This document shows positions 1 through 5,878 of a DNA stretch of 64,000 bases, in pieces. The notes below the pieces were generated by a model. The model saw only the letters and a program-made list of their open reading frames with translations. It ran no database searches and had not been told where the DNA came from. Both the position numbers and the translations under genes were made by a program. The first letter of the stretch is position 1. Each line of letters begins with the position of its first letter. The DNA comes from Terriglobia bacterium (GTDB taxonomy: Bacteria > Acidobacteriota > Terriglobia > Bryobacterales > Bryobacteraceae). The stretch lies in the NCBI GenBank assembly GCA_020073345.1, contig JAIQFI010000015.1, positions 45,972 through 109,971 on the forward strand, written 5' to 3'.

Positions 1-1
1 A

Positions 2-406
2 TTAGCCGAGATCGGAATGCAGCGCAAGGCTCTAGACCGCGTTGAAAACCAGTTAAAGTCAATGATTTCAGAGCTTTCAGGGATTCCTGATATTGCTTCT
101 CCGGTCTCTAGGTCCTACCCGACACCGTCTGCGGCCATGCCGGTAGTATTCCGAGAAGGGAATCGAGATAAGCTCGATGATATTGCTGATGTGCTCCGAG
201 CGGCGGGAGGGCCGCTACATATCACGGCTATCGCAGAGGGACTATCTAAGCTCACCAGCAAGAAGGTAGATAGGACCTCGATTGAACCGGGGCTCAATCG
301 GCACGTGGCGACGGTGAAAGCTCGCAGGATTGAAAAGTTTGGCCCGAGCACCTTCGGACTCCCGGAATGGAAGTCGCAGCAGCCTACGCTCGCTCATATC
401 GCATAA
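2..406 (+). CDS. Winged-helix (HARE-HTH-like) protein, 5' end outside window
   Basis: The frame is open to the left edge. The first in-window ATG is at 17, but the codons before it (LAEIG) continue a Leu/Ile-spaced, probably coiled-coil helix that runs to about residue 22 after that ATG, so the gene probably starts upstream. The C-terminal half (about residues 49-119 from the ATG) has the pattern of the HARE-HTH/ASXL winged-helix fold: DKLDDIADVL, GGPLHITAIAEGL, then VDRTSIEPGLNRHV and a closing GPSTFGLPEW. This fold is known in restriction-associated and chromatin-type DNA-binding proteins; a nucleic-acid-binding role is inferred. It ends just upstream of a tRNA, in the AT-richer left part of the window. 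No catalytic domain is visible in the part present. Confidence 0.6.
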   Translation, partial: LAEIGMQRKALDRVENQLKSMISELSGIPDIASPVSRSYPTPSAAMPVVFREGNRDKLDDIADVLRAAGGPLHITAIAEGLSKLTSKKVDRTSIEPGLNRHVATVKARRIEKFGPSTFGLPEWKSQQPTLAHIA

Positions 407-419
407 GACAATTGAGCGA

Positions 420-497
420 GCGGGAGTGGCGGAACTGGCAGACGCAACCGGCTTGGAGTCGGTATGCTTACGGGTTCGATCCCCGTCTCCCGCACCA
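420..497 (+). tRNA. tRNA with leucine-like body but UGG anticodon and short variable loop
   Basis: A complete cloverleaf can be drawn. The 7-bp acceptor GCGGGAG/CTCCCGC is followed by an encoded ACCA. The D arm at 429-445 is of the long tRNA-Leu type. The anticodon arm is ACCGG-CTTGGAG-TCGGT with one G-T pair, the variable loop is six bases (ATGCTT), and the T arm is ACGGG-TTCGATC-CCCGT. Read strictly, the anticodon is TGG (proline). However, the acceptor does not begin C1-G72 as bacterial tRNA-Pro does, while the D arm and the GCTT before the T stem are typical of tRNA-Leu. A tRNA-Leu would normally carry a long variable arm, so this looks like a leucine tRNA that lost it, or an aberrant mobile-element tRNA. 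That a tRNA gene is present is fairly sure; its identity is not. Confidence 0.7.
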
Positions 498-734
498 AAA
501 TAGAGGGAAACTAAGGCACTTACACCTTTTCTTCGCCATGCGTGTCAAGCATTTTATTCACTGTGTATGCAATGACTTGCATGAAAACTAGAGATCGCGT
601 ATAGTGAAGGAGTAGTAGTCAGTTACTAGTTATCCCGTGCTTCGTTGTTTCTTTTTCCTCATTCCCCTAGCATTCTGAACTGTAAGGCTACTTGTCCTTG
701 ATCTGTAATATTTAAGAGCAGGTCCAATAGGGGA

Positions 735-1112
735 ATGATGAACGATAAGCCGAAAGTTCAGTTTCACTACAACAAGAGTAACTTGTTCCGTGTGATTCAT
801 GCCGATGGAGCGTGGGGCGGCCTAACACCGGACTTGAACCTCTTCGTCGGTTTTTATAGCCAGCGCCCGCCCATTCCCAACATGACTGTGCAGCCCTTGA
901 TGGACGATGGCACGCTCGGCGAGGAAATACGCGAGGCCAAAATATCCAAGGCTGGAATCGTTCGGGAAATGGAAGCCGGTATTGTGCTCAGCGAGAGTAC
1001 GGTCGATAGCCTCATTGAATGGCTTCAGCAGCAGAAGAAAAACATCGTCGATATAAAACAGAAGAAAGGTCTTAGTGACCCCAGAACTACCACTCATCCT
1101 ACTGTTAGCTAA
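735..1112 (+). CDS. Hypothetical protein, 125 aa (accessory cassette gene 1)
   Basis: I do not recognise this protein with confidence. ATG codons at 735 and 738 follow a GGGG ribosome-binding stretch at 730-733. The product is small and soluble, with an aromatic-rich beta-type N-terminal half (NLFRVIHADGAWGG, NLFVGFYSQR) and a C-terminal helix (ESTVDSLIEWLQQQKKNI). That layout loosely recalls DUF3467-type small proteins, in which a beta sandwich is followed by a helix selecting a LIE-x-LQ pattern, but this is only a resemblance. It overlaps the next gene by 38 bases, so the two are probably co-expressed. There is no signal peptide or membrane segment. Confidence 0.6.
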   Translation: MMNDKPKVQFHYNKSNLFRVIHADGAWGGLTPDLNLFVGFYSQRPPIPNMTVQPLMDDGTLGEEIREAKISKAGIVREMEAGIVLSESTVDSLIEWLQQQKKNIVDIKQKKGLSDPRTTTHPTVS

Positions 1113-1623
1113 ATCTATGGCAGCCACTGCATCAACACGAAAATCCCGCGATGAAGTTTTCTCTATCGATATAGCGGAATCCTATGGTGCTGCCCCGCAC
1201 GTGCTCCGGATTGATGCGATTCAGTATTGGAACGAATCCACGGCTGCCGGAGCTGATGGAATCATTAAACAGCTTCAGGATCTTCGTAATAATCAAGAAC
1301 GATTTGACGAGGACGAGCCCCGTCCCGCTGACGGCGCCTTCGATGCGATTAGGGACATACTGCGAGGGGCCGAAGGAAAGCACGCAAAGTTGCCACGAGC
1401 CGAAGTATCCGCATTTTATGGTGAACTTGCCGTCACTTGGCGTATCGAGAACCGGACACTGCGTCTAGTCTCGTACTCCGATGGTAGACAGCCGCTCTTG
1501 TATTTTCACACCGATACCGCAGAGGCCCTTTCTCGCGGAGAAACCATCTGCCCAGCCACTGCCGATATCCTTAAAGAGCGAATTTCTTGGCTAGGTGGTG
1601 AGTTGGCGTTTATGGCTAGCTGA
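1075..1623 (+). CDS. Hypothetical protein, 182 aa (accessory cassette gene 2)
   Basis: The GTG start at 1075 is chosen because an AAAGG ribosome-binding site lies five bases before it, inside the end of the previous gene. ATG 1117 is the alternative and has no visible site. After a short hydrophobic start the protein is soluble: a helical middle (residues about 60-105, including DGAFDAIRDILRGAEGKH), then a beta-rich end (FYGELAVTWRIENRTLRLVSY, PLLYFHTD). The strand pattern GELxVTWRxxNRxxRLV is one I remember from uncharacterised proteins encoded next to partners like the following gene, in accessory regions of other bacteria; I cannot verify this here. Function unknown. Confidence 0.6.
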   Translation: MTPELPLILLLAKSMAATASTRKSRDEVFSIDIAESYGAAPHVLRIDAIQYWNESTAAGADGIIKQLQDLRNNQERFDEDEPRPADGAFDAIRDILRGAEGKHAKLPRAEVSAFYGELAVTWRIENRTLRLVSYSDGRQPLLYFHTDTAEALSRGETICPATADILKERISWLGGELAFMAS

Positions 1624-1638
1624 CGCTAGCGTGGCCCA

Positions 1639-2067
1639 ATGCCGCTACCTCCTCACACAGAGGTATATCGCGCACTTCTTAGGGACTCCAAGCCTAGCAT
1701 CGACAATTTCCGCCTTCGACCACAAACTGAAAAACGGCCCGCTGAAGATAGTCTCTCGATTGCGCTAACCGAGTTAAAGGCTCGCGACTATCTGAATTGC
1801 AAGGGCTATGCAGTCTTAACCGTGGAGGGAATCGAAGCCATTCAGGGACTCACTGTTCAGCAGAAGAGACAGGAACTTCAGCCTGATCCAAACAATCCAG
1901 ATGAAGAACTTCTAGAGGTCATGGGATTGCCTCTTGCAGCGGATGATCCAACCAGGATACTTGATATCGCGCAAGCGTTGATCAGGGCGGTTGTTCGATC
2001 TGAATCGTTCCCAAAGCCCATAAAGCTTGAGCCTCCCGAACAAGAGATCCCGGCTGTCCAGGGCTAG
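1639..2067 (+). CDS. Hypothetical protein, 142 aa (accessory cassette gene 3)
   Basis: This gene starts at ATG 1639, 15 bases after the previous stop, so it is probably in the same transcript. The sequence opens with EVYRALLRDS and continues with DSLSIALTELKARDYL, GYAVLTVEGIEAIQGL and GLPLAADDPTRILDIAQAL. This matches, loosely, a recurring small uncharacterised family that I recall with the order YRAL - FxxR - xxLSV - gx-a-LxVxxIRxxGL - xxGLPxxxDD - A-x-x-A-x-x-L. No catalytic residues are evident, and there is no signal peptide or membrane segment. Its fixed partnership with the preceding 182-residue protein suggests a two-component unit. The role is unknown. Confidence 0.55.
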   Translation: MPLPPHTEVYRALLRDSKPSIDNFRLRPQTEKRPAEDSLSIALTELKARDYLNCKGYAVLTVEGIEAIQGLTVQQKRQELQPDPNNPDEELLEVMGLPLAADDPTRILDIAQALIRAVVRSESFPKPIKLEPPEQEIPAVQG

Positions 2068-2101
2068 CTATTGATCGGGAATCGGGAGTAAACTGCTAAT
2101 C

Positions 2102-2263
2102 GTGGCAAAACCCGCAACTAACATCCGCATTCCGCTCCGCACGGACGAAGCCATCGCGCTCATCGCGCGCGTTAAGCCCGACGCCACGATGCCCCGGCCA
2201 GGGGCACAAGCGACGAAGGCGAAGCCGAAAGCGAAGCGCGGTAAGAGGCAACCCCGTGCATGA
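2102..2263 (+). CDS. Small basic protein, 53 aa
   Basis: A GTG-initiated ORF reading VAKPATNIRIPLRTDEAIAL, then IARVKPDATMPRPGAQ, and ending in a lysine/arginine tail. The N-terminal beta-turn-helix pattern (IPLxxDEAIALIARVKP) followed by a basic tail resembles small proteins found on phage-like and other mobile DNA. The nearest GGGAG lies about 13 bases before the GTG, which is far for a ribosome-binding site, so translation is uncertain. It overlaps the next micro-ORF by eight bases. A DNA-associated role is possible but is only a guess from the basic tail. Confidence 0.4.
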   Translation: MAKPATNIRIPLRTDEAIALIARVKPDATMPRPGAQATKAKPKAKRGKRQPRA

Positions 2264-2342
2264 CTACGGCGTGCAGGAACTCATCGTCCTCTTCGTGCTT
2301 TTCCTGGTCGTATTCGGACGACGACTGAACAAACGCCCATAG
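2256..2342 (+). CDS. Possible 28-aa TatA-like membrane micro-protein
   Basis: This GTG-initiated reading frame, too short for usual gene calling, encodes ELIVLFVLFLVVFGRRL between a short polar start and a basic end. The pattern glutamate - hydrophobic helix - FG - basic residues is the hallmark of the TatA/MttA family transmembrane hinge, although TatA proteins are normally 60 or more residues and continue with an amphipathic helix that is missing here. It starts inside the end of the preceding small ORF, suggesting coupled translation. It may be a genuine membrane micro-protein or a chance ORF. Confidence 0.35.
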   Translation: MHDYGVQELIVLFVLFLVVFGRRLNKRP

Positions 2343-2492
2343 TCTGAAAACTCCGGCCTGCCACGCACTTACGGTAGCCCGCCCATCAGGGTATGTCAAG
2401 TGCATAATTCCGGGATATTTATCGGTTGGAGGCTCCTTTTCACGGGTTTGGAGGGGGGGCTCAAGTTAACCCCGCCAAGGGACGATAAACAC

Positions 2493-3032
2493 GTGGTGGC
2501 AAACCTCTTCCCAAGAAACGGTCTAAGAATCTGCGGGCCATTGCTGGCGGGTCTCGTGCTGGCGGGCTGCGGCGGTGGGTTTGATCCCAACGGCGTTGTG
2601 GAATCGCGCCCCGTGCGGCTGGACGGGGAACAGGTGGTGCTGGATCTGGGGCAGGTGGAATGCGGCGCCCGAGAGGACCTGTGGACGATCTCGCGCTTGG
2701 ACGAGAGCCGGTCCGTCGGTCGGCTGACGCAGAAAGGCCGCGATCTCCAGTTCAGCGATGATGTGCAAATTGGCGATCCGGGCATCGGGGTTCCCTACGT
2801 GCAGATTCACGGTTCCTTTCCGGTCAAGGTGATGCGGATGGGTACCATCCTCGACGAGGACGGCTACACCAAGCTGGCCAACGCCAGAGCAGGCGTGAAG
2901 ATCGCCCACAGTTGCTTCCCGAACCCGCTGACCCTGATGGGGATCCGGCATGGACAGTTCGACCAGTCCACACCCCCGATCTTTCGACTCAAGCTGGACG
3001 CCGACTGGCACGTGGATCAGGTGATTCATTAG
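2493..3032 (+). CDS. Hypothetical lipoprotein, 179 aa
   Basis: GTG codons at 2493 and 2496 are the likely start, with AAGGGA about ten bases upstream. The longer in-frame ATG at 2400 would put an unlikely polar extension before the signal peptide. From the GTG the protein has a short basic region, a hydrophobic stretch (GPLLAGLVLAG) and a lipobox LAGC followed by glycines, so it should be lipidated and anchored in a membrane. The mature part is a small beta-rich domain of unknown type (PVRLDGEQVVLDLGQVECG; IGVPYVQIHGSFPVKVMRMG). It ends at DADWHVDQVIH. No known family is recognised. The following operon has its own putative promoter, so this gene is probably transcribed alone. Confidence 0.7.
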   Translation: MVANLFPRNGLRICGPLLAGLVLAGCGGGFDPNGVVESRPVRLDGEQVVLDLGQVECGAREDLWTISRLDESRSVGRLTQKGRDLQFSDDVQIGDPGIGVPYVQIHGSFPVKVMRMGTILDEDGYTKLANARAGVKIAHSCFPNPLTLMGIRHGQFDQSTPPIFRLKLDADWHVDQVIH

Positions 3033-3090
3033 TCCCGCTTTCTTCCCTAACTCCTCTGAAGTCCATGTATTGCAAGATCGGCCGGCGACG

Positions 3091-3120
3091 TTGACTTGCC
3101 TGGGATAGTGTGAGTAGTAT
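3091..3120 (+). promoter_or_regulatory. Putative sigma-70-type promoter for the 3246-4957 gene pair
   Basis: TTGACT at 3091-3096 and TAGTAT at 3115-3120 are separated by 18 bases. They lie about 125 bases before the AGGAGG-supported start of the secreted-protein pair, in a gap free of ORFs. The match to the -35/-10 consensus is reasonable but is read by eye only. Confidence 0.35.
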
Positions 3121-3245
3121 GGTTCTCACCGAAGGGCTTGTCCAGGGGGCGTAACTTGACCGAGTCAACTAGCGCCTAATGATATGGCGTGTAAGCTCTC
3201 GGTCCCGTGCTTCCATCCAAGAGGAACACCAGGAGGATTCTTAAC

Positions 3246-4265
3246 TTGACTAGACCTATCAGTTCCATTCTGTCCGCGGCGGGCATATTTGTCGGCCTGT
3301 CTTTGCTGTCGGTGCCGGCTGCCGCCCAGCGTGGCGGGGGTGCGCCGCAGCCTGAAGGTTGCCCGGGTCCACCCCAGTGGCTACTGGATCGCAACGCCGC
3401 GGCAGCTGCCGCTCGAGGGGGCGCTGCCGCCCCGGGCGCTGGACGAGGAGCGGCCGCTCCTGAGGGAGCGCTGGCTGCCGGTCGTGGTGGACGCGGTGGT
3501 CGAGGCGGAGCTCAGGCTGCTGAGTTGCCACCGGTGCCGCGGTTCCCGAATGAGCCTCAGTACGGGGTCCAAGCGGGCAAACCCGATTTCGGCGGTCTGG
3601 CCAAGGGCGTGTGGAGCGTACCCTACATCGTCAATCTCCAGATCAATGCTCACGACGAAAAGGGCTGCCAGTACATTTACCCGCCGTTTACGCCCGCCGC
3701 CAAGGCATTGTGGGAACAGCGCGAGCTGAAGGATCTAGAGAAAGACGATCCCGAGGGCTTCTGTCTGCCTCCCGGCGTGCCGCGCATGCTGTACACGCCG
3801 TATCCGACGCAGATCTATCAGATGCCGGACCGCATTCTGTTCGTGTTCGAGGGTGGTGCGCACGTCTGGCGCCTGGTTTGGATGGATGGAAGGAAACTTC
3901 CTAACCCCGACGATGTGAATCCCACTTATCTGGGTTATTCCGTAGCCCACTGGGAGGGAGACACGTTGGTCATCGAATCCAACGGCTTTAACAACCGCAC
4001 CTGGCTGGACGCTTCCGGCCATCCGCACGGCGAACAGTTGAAGGTCACCGAGAAGCTCACTCGGACGGACTTCAACAACATCAAAGTGGAAGCCACAATC
4101 GATGACCCCGAGTTCTACACCAAGCCATGGACTGTGATCACCGGAATTACGTGGACGCCTAACCGCACGGGCCCGTTCACCATGCGCGGCGGAGAGATCC
4201 TGGAATATATCTGCCAGGAGAACAATCGCGATCAGATCCACATCCACGGGGTGTTGGGTAAATAG
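3246..4265 (+). CDS. Secreted protein of unknown function with Ala/Gly/Arg-rich insert
   Basis: A TTG start at 3246 is chosen: a perfect AGGAGG sits at 3231-3236, nine bases upstream, and translation from there gives a clean signal peptide (TRPISSILSAAGIFVGLSLL, cleavage after VPAAAQ). The upstream ATG at 3207 has no such site. Residues about 48-100 are low complexity, dominated by Ala, Gly and Arg. The rest is a domain I know only as a recurrent secreted module: C-x-P-P-G-V-P-R-M, YPTQIYQMPDRILFVFEGG, NPTYLGYSVAHWEGDTLVI, FNNRTWLDASGHPHGEQL, TIDDPEFYTKPWT. The next gene encodes a shorter paralogue without the insert, and the N-terminal half of the 17605-19299 protein is a divergent copy. A periplasmic or outer-face role is inferred; the function is unknown. 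Confidence 0.75.
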   Translation: MTRPISSILSAAGIFVGLSLLSVPAAAQRGGGAPQPEGCPGPPQWLLDRNAAAAAARGGAAAPGAGRGAAAPEGALAAGRGGRGGRGGAQAAELPPVPRFPNEPQYGVQAGKPDFGGLAKGVWSVPYIVNLQINAHDEKGCQYIYPPFTPAAKALWEQRELKDLEKDDPEGFCLPPGVPRMLYTPYPTQIYQMPDRILFVFEGGAHVWRLVWMDGRKLPNPDDVNPTYLGYSVAHWEGDTLVIESNGFNNRTWLDASGHPHGEQLKVTEKLTRTDFNNIKVEATIDDPEFYTKPWTVITGITWTPNRTGPFTMRGGEILEYICQENNRDQIHIHGVLGK

Positions 4266-4273
4266 CTTCGGCT

Positions 4274-4957
4274 TTGCGTAGCAAACTTTGGCTGATACCG
4301 GCGGCGAGCTTATGTGCTCTTCTGCCGGTCATCGGCCAGGTCGCGAATCAGCCAGACCTTGGCGGTTCCGGGGTTTGGAATCTTCCCAACGTCCCCGACG
4401 TGACGCCTCACATCGTCGATCCAAAGCAAGGTGGCGCGCCGTTCAACGCCAAGGGCAAACAAGTCTGGGACGATCGGCGGCGAACCCAGTCCGTTGACGA
4501 TCCTGAAAAGTCCTGCCTGCCGTCGGGCGTGCCGCGCATCATGTACTCGTCGTATTCCATGGAGATCCTGCAGCTCCCCAATCGTGTGGTGATCGTCTAT
4601 GAGGGCGGTACGCATATCTTCCGCTCGATACCAATCGGTACGAAGGCGGGCTTGAAACATCCGACGGAACCTAATCCCTCCTACATGGGCGATTCCTACG
4701 GTTGGTGGGATGGCGACTCGCTGATAGTCGACGTGGTAGGTTTCAATGACCGGACCTGGCTGGACTCCTTCGGGCATCCGCATGGCGAGAAGCTGCATGT
4801 GGTCGAAAAGTACACCCGGCGGGATACGCTGACGCTTGATTATACGGCGACCATCGACGATCCCGAATACTACACCGAGCCTTGGACCGTTACGATTACG
4901 GCCACGTATCGCCCGAACGATCGGCTGAAGGAAGTTATCTGCCAAGAGAAGCAGTGA
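4274..4957 (+). CDS. Secreted protein, paralogue of the preceding gene
   Basis: A TTG start eight bases after the previous stop gives a signal peptide (RSKLWLIPAASLCALLPVIG). The body repeats the motif order of the preceding protein: SCLPSGVPRIMYSSYS, LPNRVVIVYEGGTHIFR, NPSYMGDSYGWWDGDSLIVD, FNDRTWLDSFGHPHGEKLHV and TIDDPEYYTEPWTV, with about half of the positions identical in the conserved blocks. It lacks the low-complexity insert and is correspondingly short (227 residues). The tight spacing indicates a two-gene operon formed by tandem duplication. Function unknown. It converges on the following minus-strand gene, with a single base between the two stop codons. Confidence 0.75.
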   Translation: MRSKLWLIPAASLCALLPVIGQVANQPDLGGSGVWNLPNVPDVTPHIVDPKQGGAPFNAKGKQVWDDRRRTQSVDDPEKSCLPSGVPRIMYSSYSMEILQLPNRVVIVYEGGTHIFRSIPIGTKAGLKHPTEPNPSYMGDSYGWWDGDSLIVDVVGFNDRTWLDSFGHPHGEKLHVVEKYTRRDTLTLDYTATIDDPEYYTEPWTVTITATYRPNDRLKEVICQEKQ

Positions 4958-4958
4958 A

Positions 4959-5822
4959 CTACTGCAATTCCTGAACAGGGATATCGAAGTGCGCGGTGTT
5001 GACCACGCCATTGCGCTGGAACTGGACCCACACCCGGTAATTCCCCGGCCGCGGGAACGTCAGATTGAACTGAATATTGGGGCCGCCATCGGCGATGAAC
5101 GGGTGTGTGTGGATCAGATCGATCAGATCCTCGCTGGCCGCGAGCATGTGTCCCCAGGCTCCCAGATATTTTTCGAGTCCGTCGCCCGGCTTTACGGTGA
5201 AGTGAAGCTGGGTCTTCAGGCCGGCGATCACTTGCGGCGGATCGGTTCTGAAATCCACCTGCATATTGGTCGCGTCTTTCGGCGAGTAATCCCGCGAGAG
5301 GTGCACCGCCGCGGGAGGAGTCCTCGCCACGAACATGGTTTTCGCGATCAACTGCGGCGTGGCGCCGTCGGGATAGAAATCGCCTAGCACCCGGTACATT
5401 CCGGGCTTGGGAAGCGTGAGATTGTCGTAGCGGAAGGATCCGTCGGGCTGGAAGACCGGGTGATTGTGCACGAAGAACTCCAGATCCTGGCTGATCACGA
5501 ACATGTGGAAGAGCTTCTCATGCACCACCTGGAAATTGGTCACCGGGCGGCCTTTCCACGGATCGTGGATGGCGAAGGTCAGTTGGGCGGGCTGGCCAAC
5601 CTGGAGCGTTCGCGGCAAGGTGCTCAGATCCATGTGATATTCGGTGGCTTCCGGGATCTTGTCGGCCAGTTTCATGCCGCAGCGCGGGCACACGCCCGGG
5701 GTGCTCGAACGCACGTCCGGATCCATGGGGCAAACCCAGACCTGATCCTGCGGCCACAGGGAGCCGGCGAAGATCAGCATCGCTATCAGGGCGACGCCGA
5801 GGATGGACAGGGTCTTCCGCAC
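4959..5822 (-). CDS. Exported heavy-metal-binding-domain protein with duplicated beta-sandwich
   Basis: A signal peptide or anchor (MRKTLSILGVALIAMLIFAG) is followed at residues about 28-52 by VWVCPMDPDVRSSTPGVCP and RCGMKL. This is the classic short heavy-metal-binding domain (Y/WVCPM-HP-x-P-G-x-CPxCGM-L) found at the start of CusB- and CopA-type metal-efflux proteins. Two domains of about 95 residues follow, each with the same layout: an incoming His, a strand with D/E-LE/ID, then H-x-H-P (HNHPVF near residue 118; HTHPFI near 238) and P-K/R-PG-x-YRV near the end. The duplicated His-rich sites suggest copper or another soft metal bound in the periplasm. The family resembles FixH/YtkA-like beta-sandwiches. 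It stands alone on the minus strand, divergent from the following dehydrogenase. Confidence 0.7.
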   Translation of the reverse strand: MRKTLSILGVALIAMLIFAGSLWPQDQVWVCPMDPDVRSSTPGVCPRCGMKLADKIPEATEYHMDLSTLPRTLQVGQPAQLTFAIHDPWKGRPVTNFQVVHEKLFHMFVISQDLEFFVHNHPVFQPDGSFRYDNLTLPKPGMYRVLGDFYPDGATPQLIAKTMFVARTPPAAVHLSRDYSPKDATNMQVDFRTDPPQVIAGLKTQLHFTVKPGDGLEKYLGAWGHMLAASEDLIDLIHTHPFIADGGPNIQFNLTFPRPGNYRVWVQFQRNGVVNTAHFDIPVQELQ

Positions 5823-5878
5823 GCCCTCATCATATCGCCAATTGAAGTTATCTGCTACGATGCGGGTTTGGAGGAATC

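Noticed and set aside
420..497. Selenocysteine or allo-tRNA reading of the odd tRNA
   Set aside because: Those tRNAs have an extended acceptor-T stack and a long variable arm; this one has a standard 7+5 stack and a six-base variable loop.
367..591. Plus-strand ORF across the tRNA
   Set aside because: It reads through the whole tRNA gene at 420-497 and has no family pattern.
1..2400. Integrase, transposase or attachment-site repeats
   Set aside because: I looked for a recombinase motif and for a second copy of the tRNA 3' end and found neither; the accessory nature rests on composition and gene type only.
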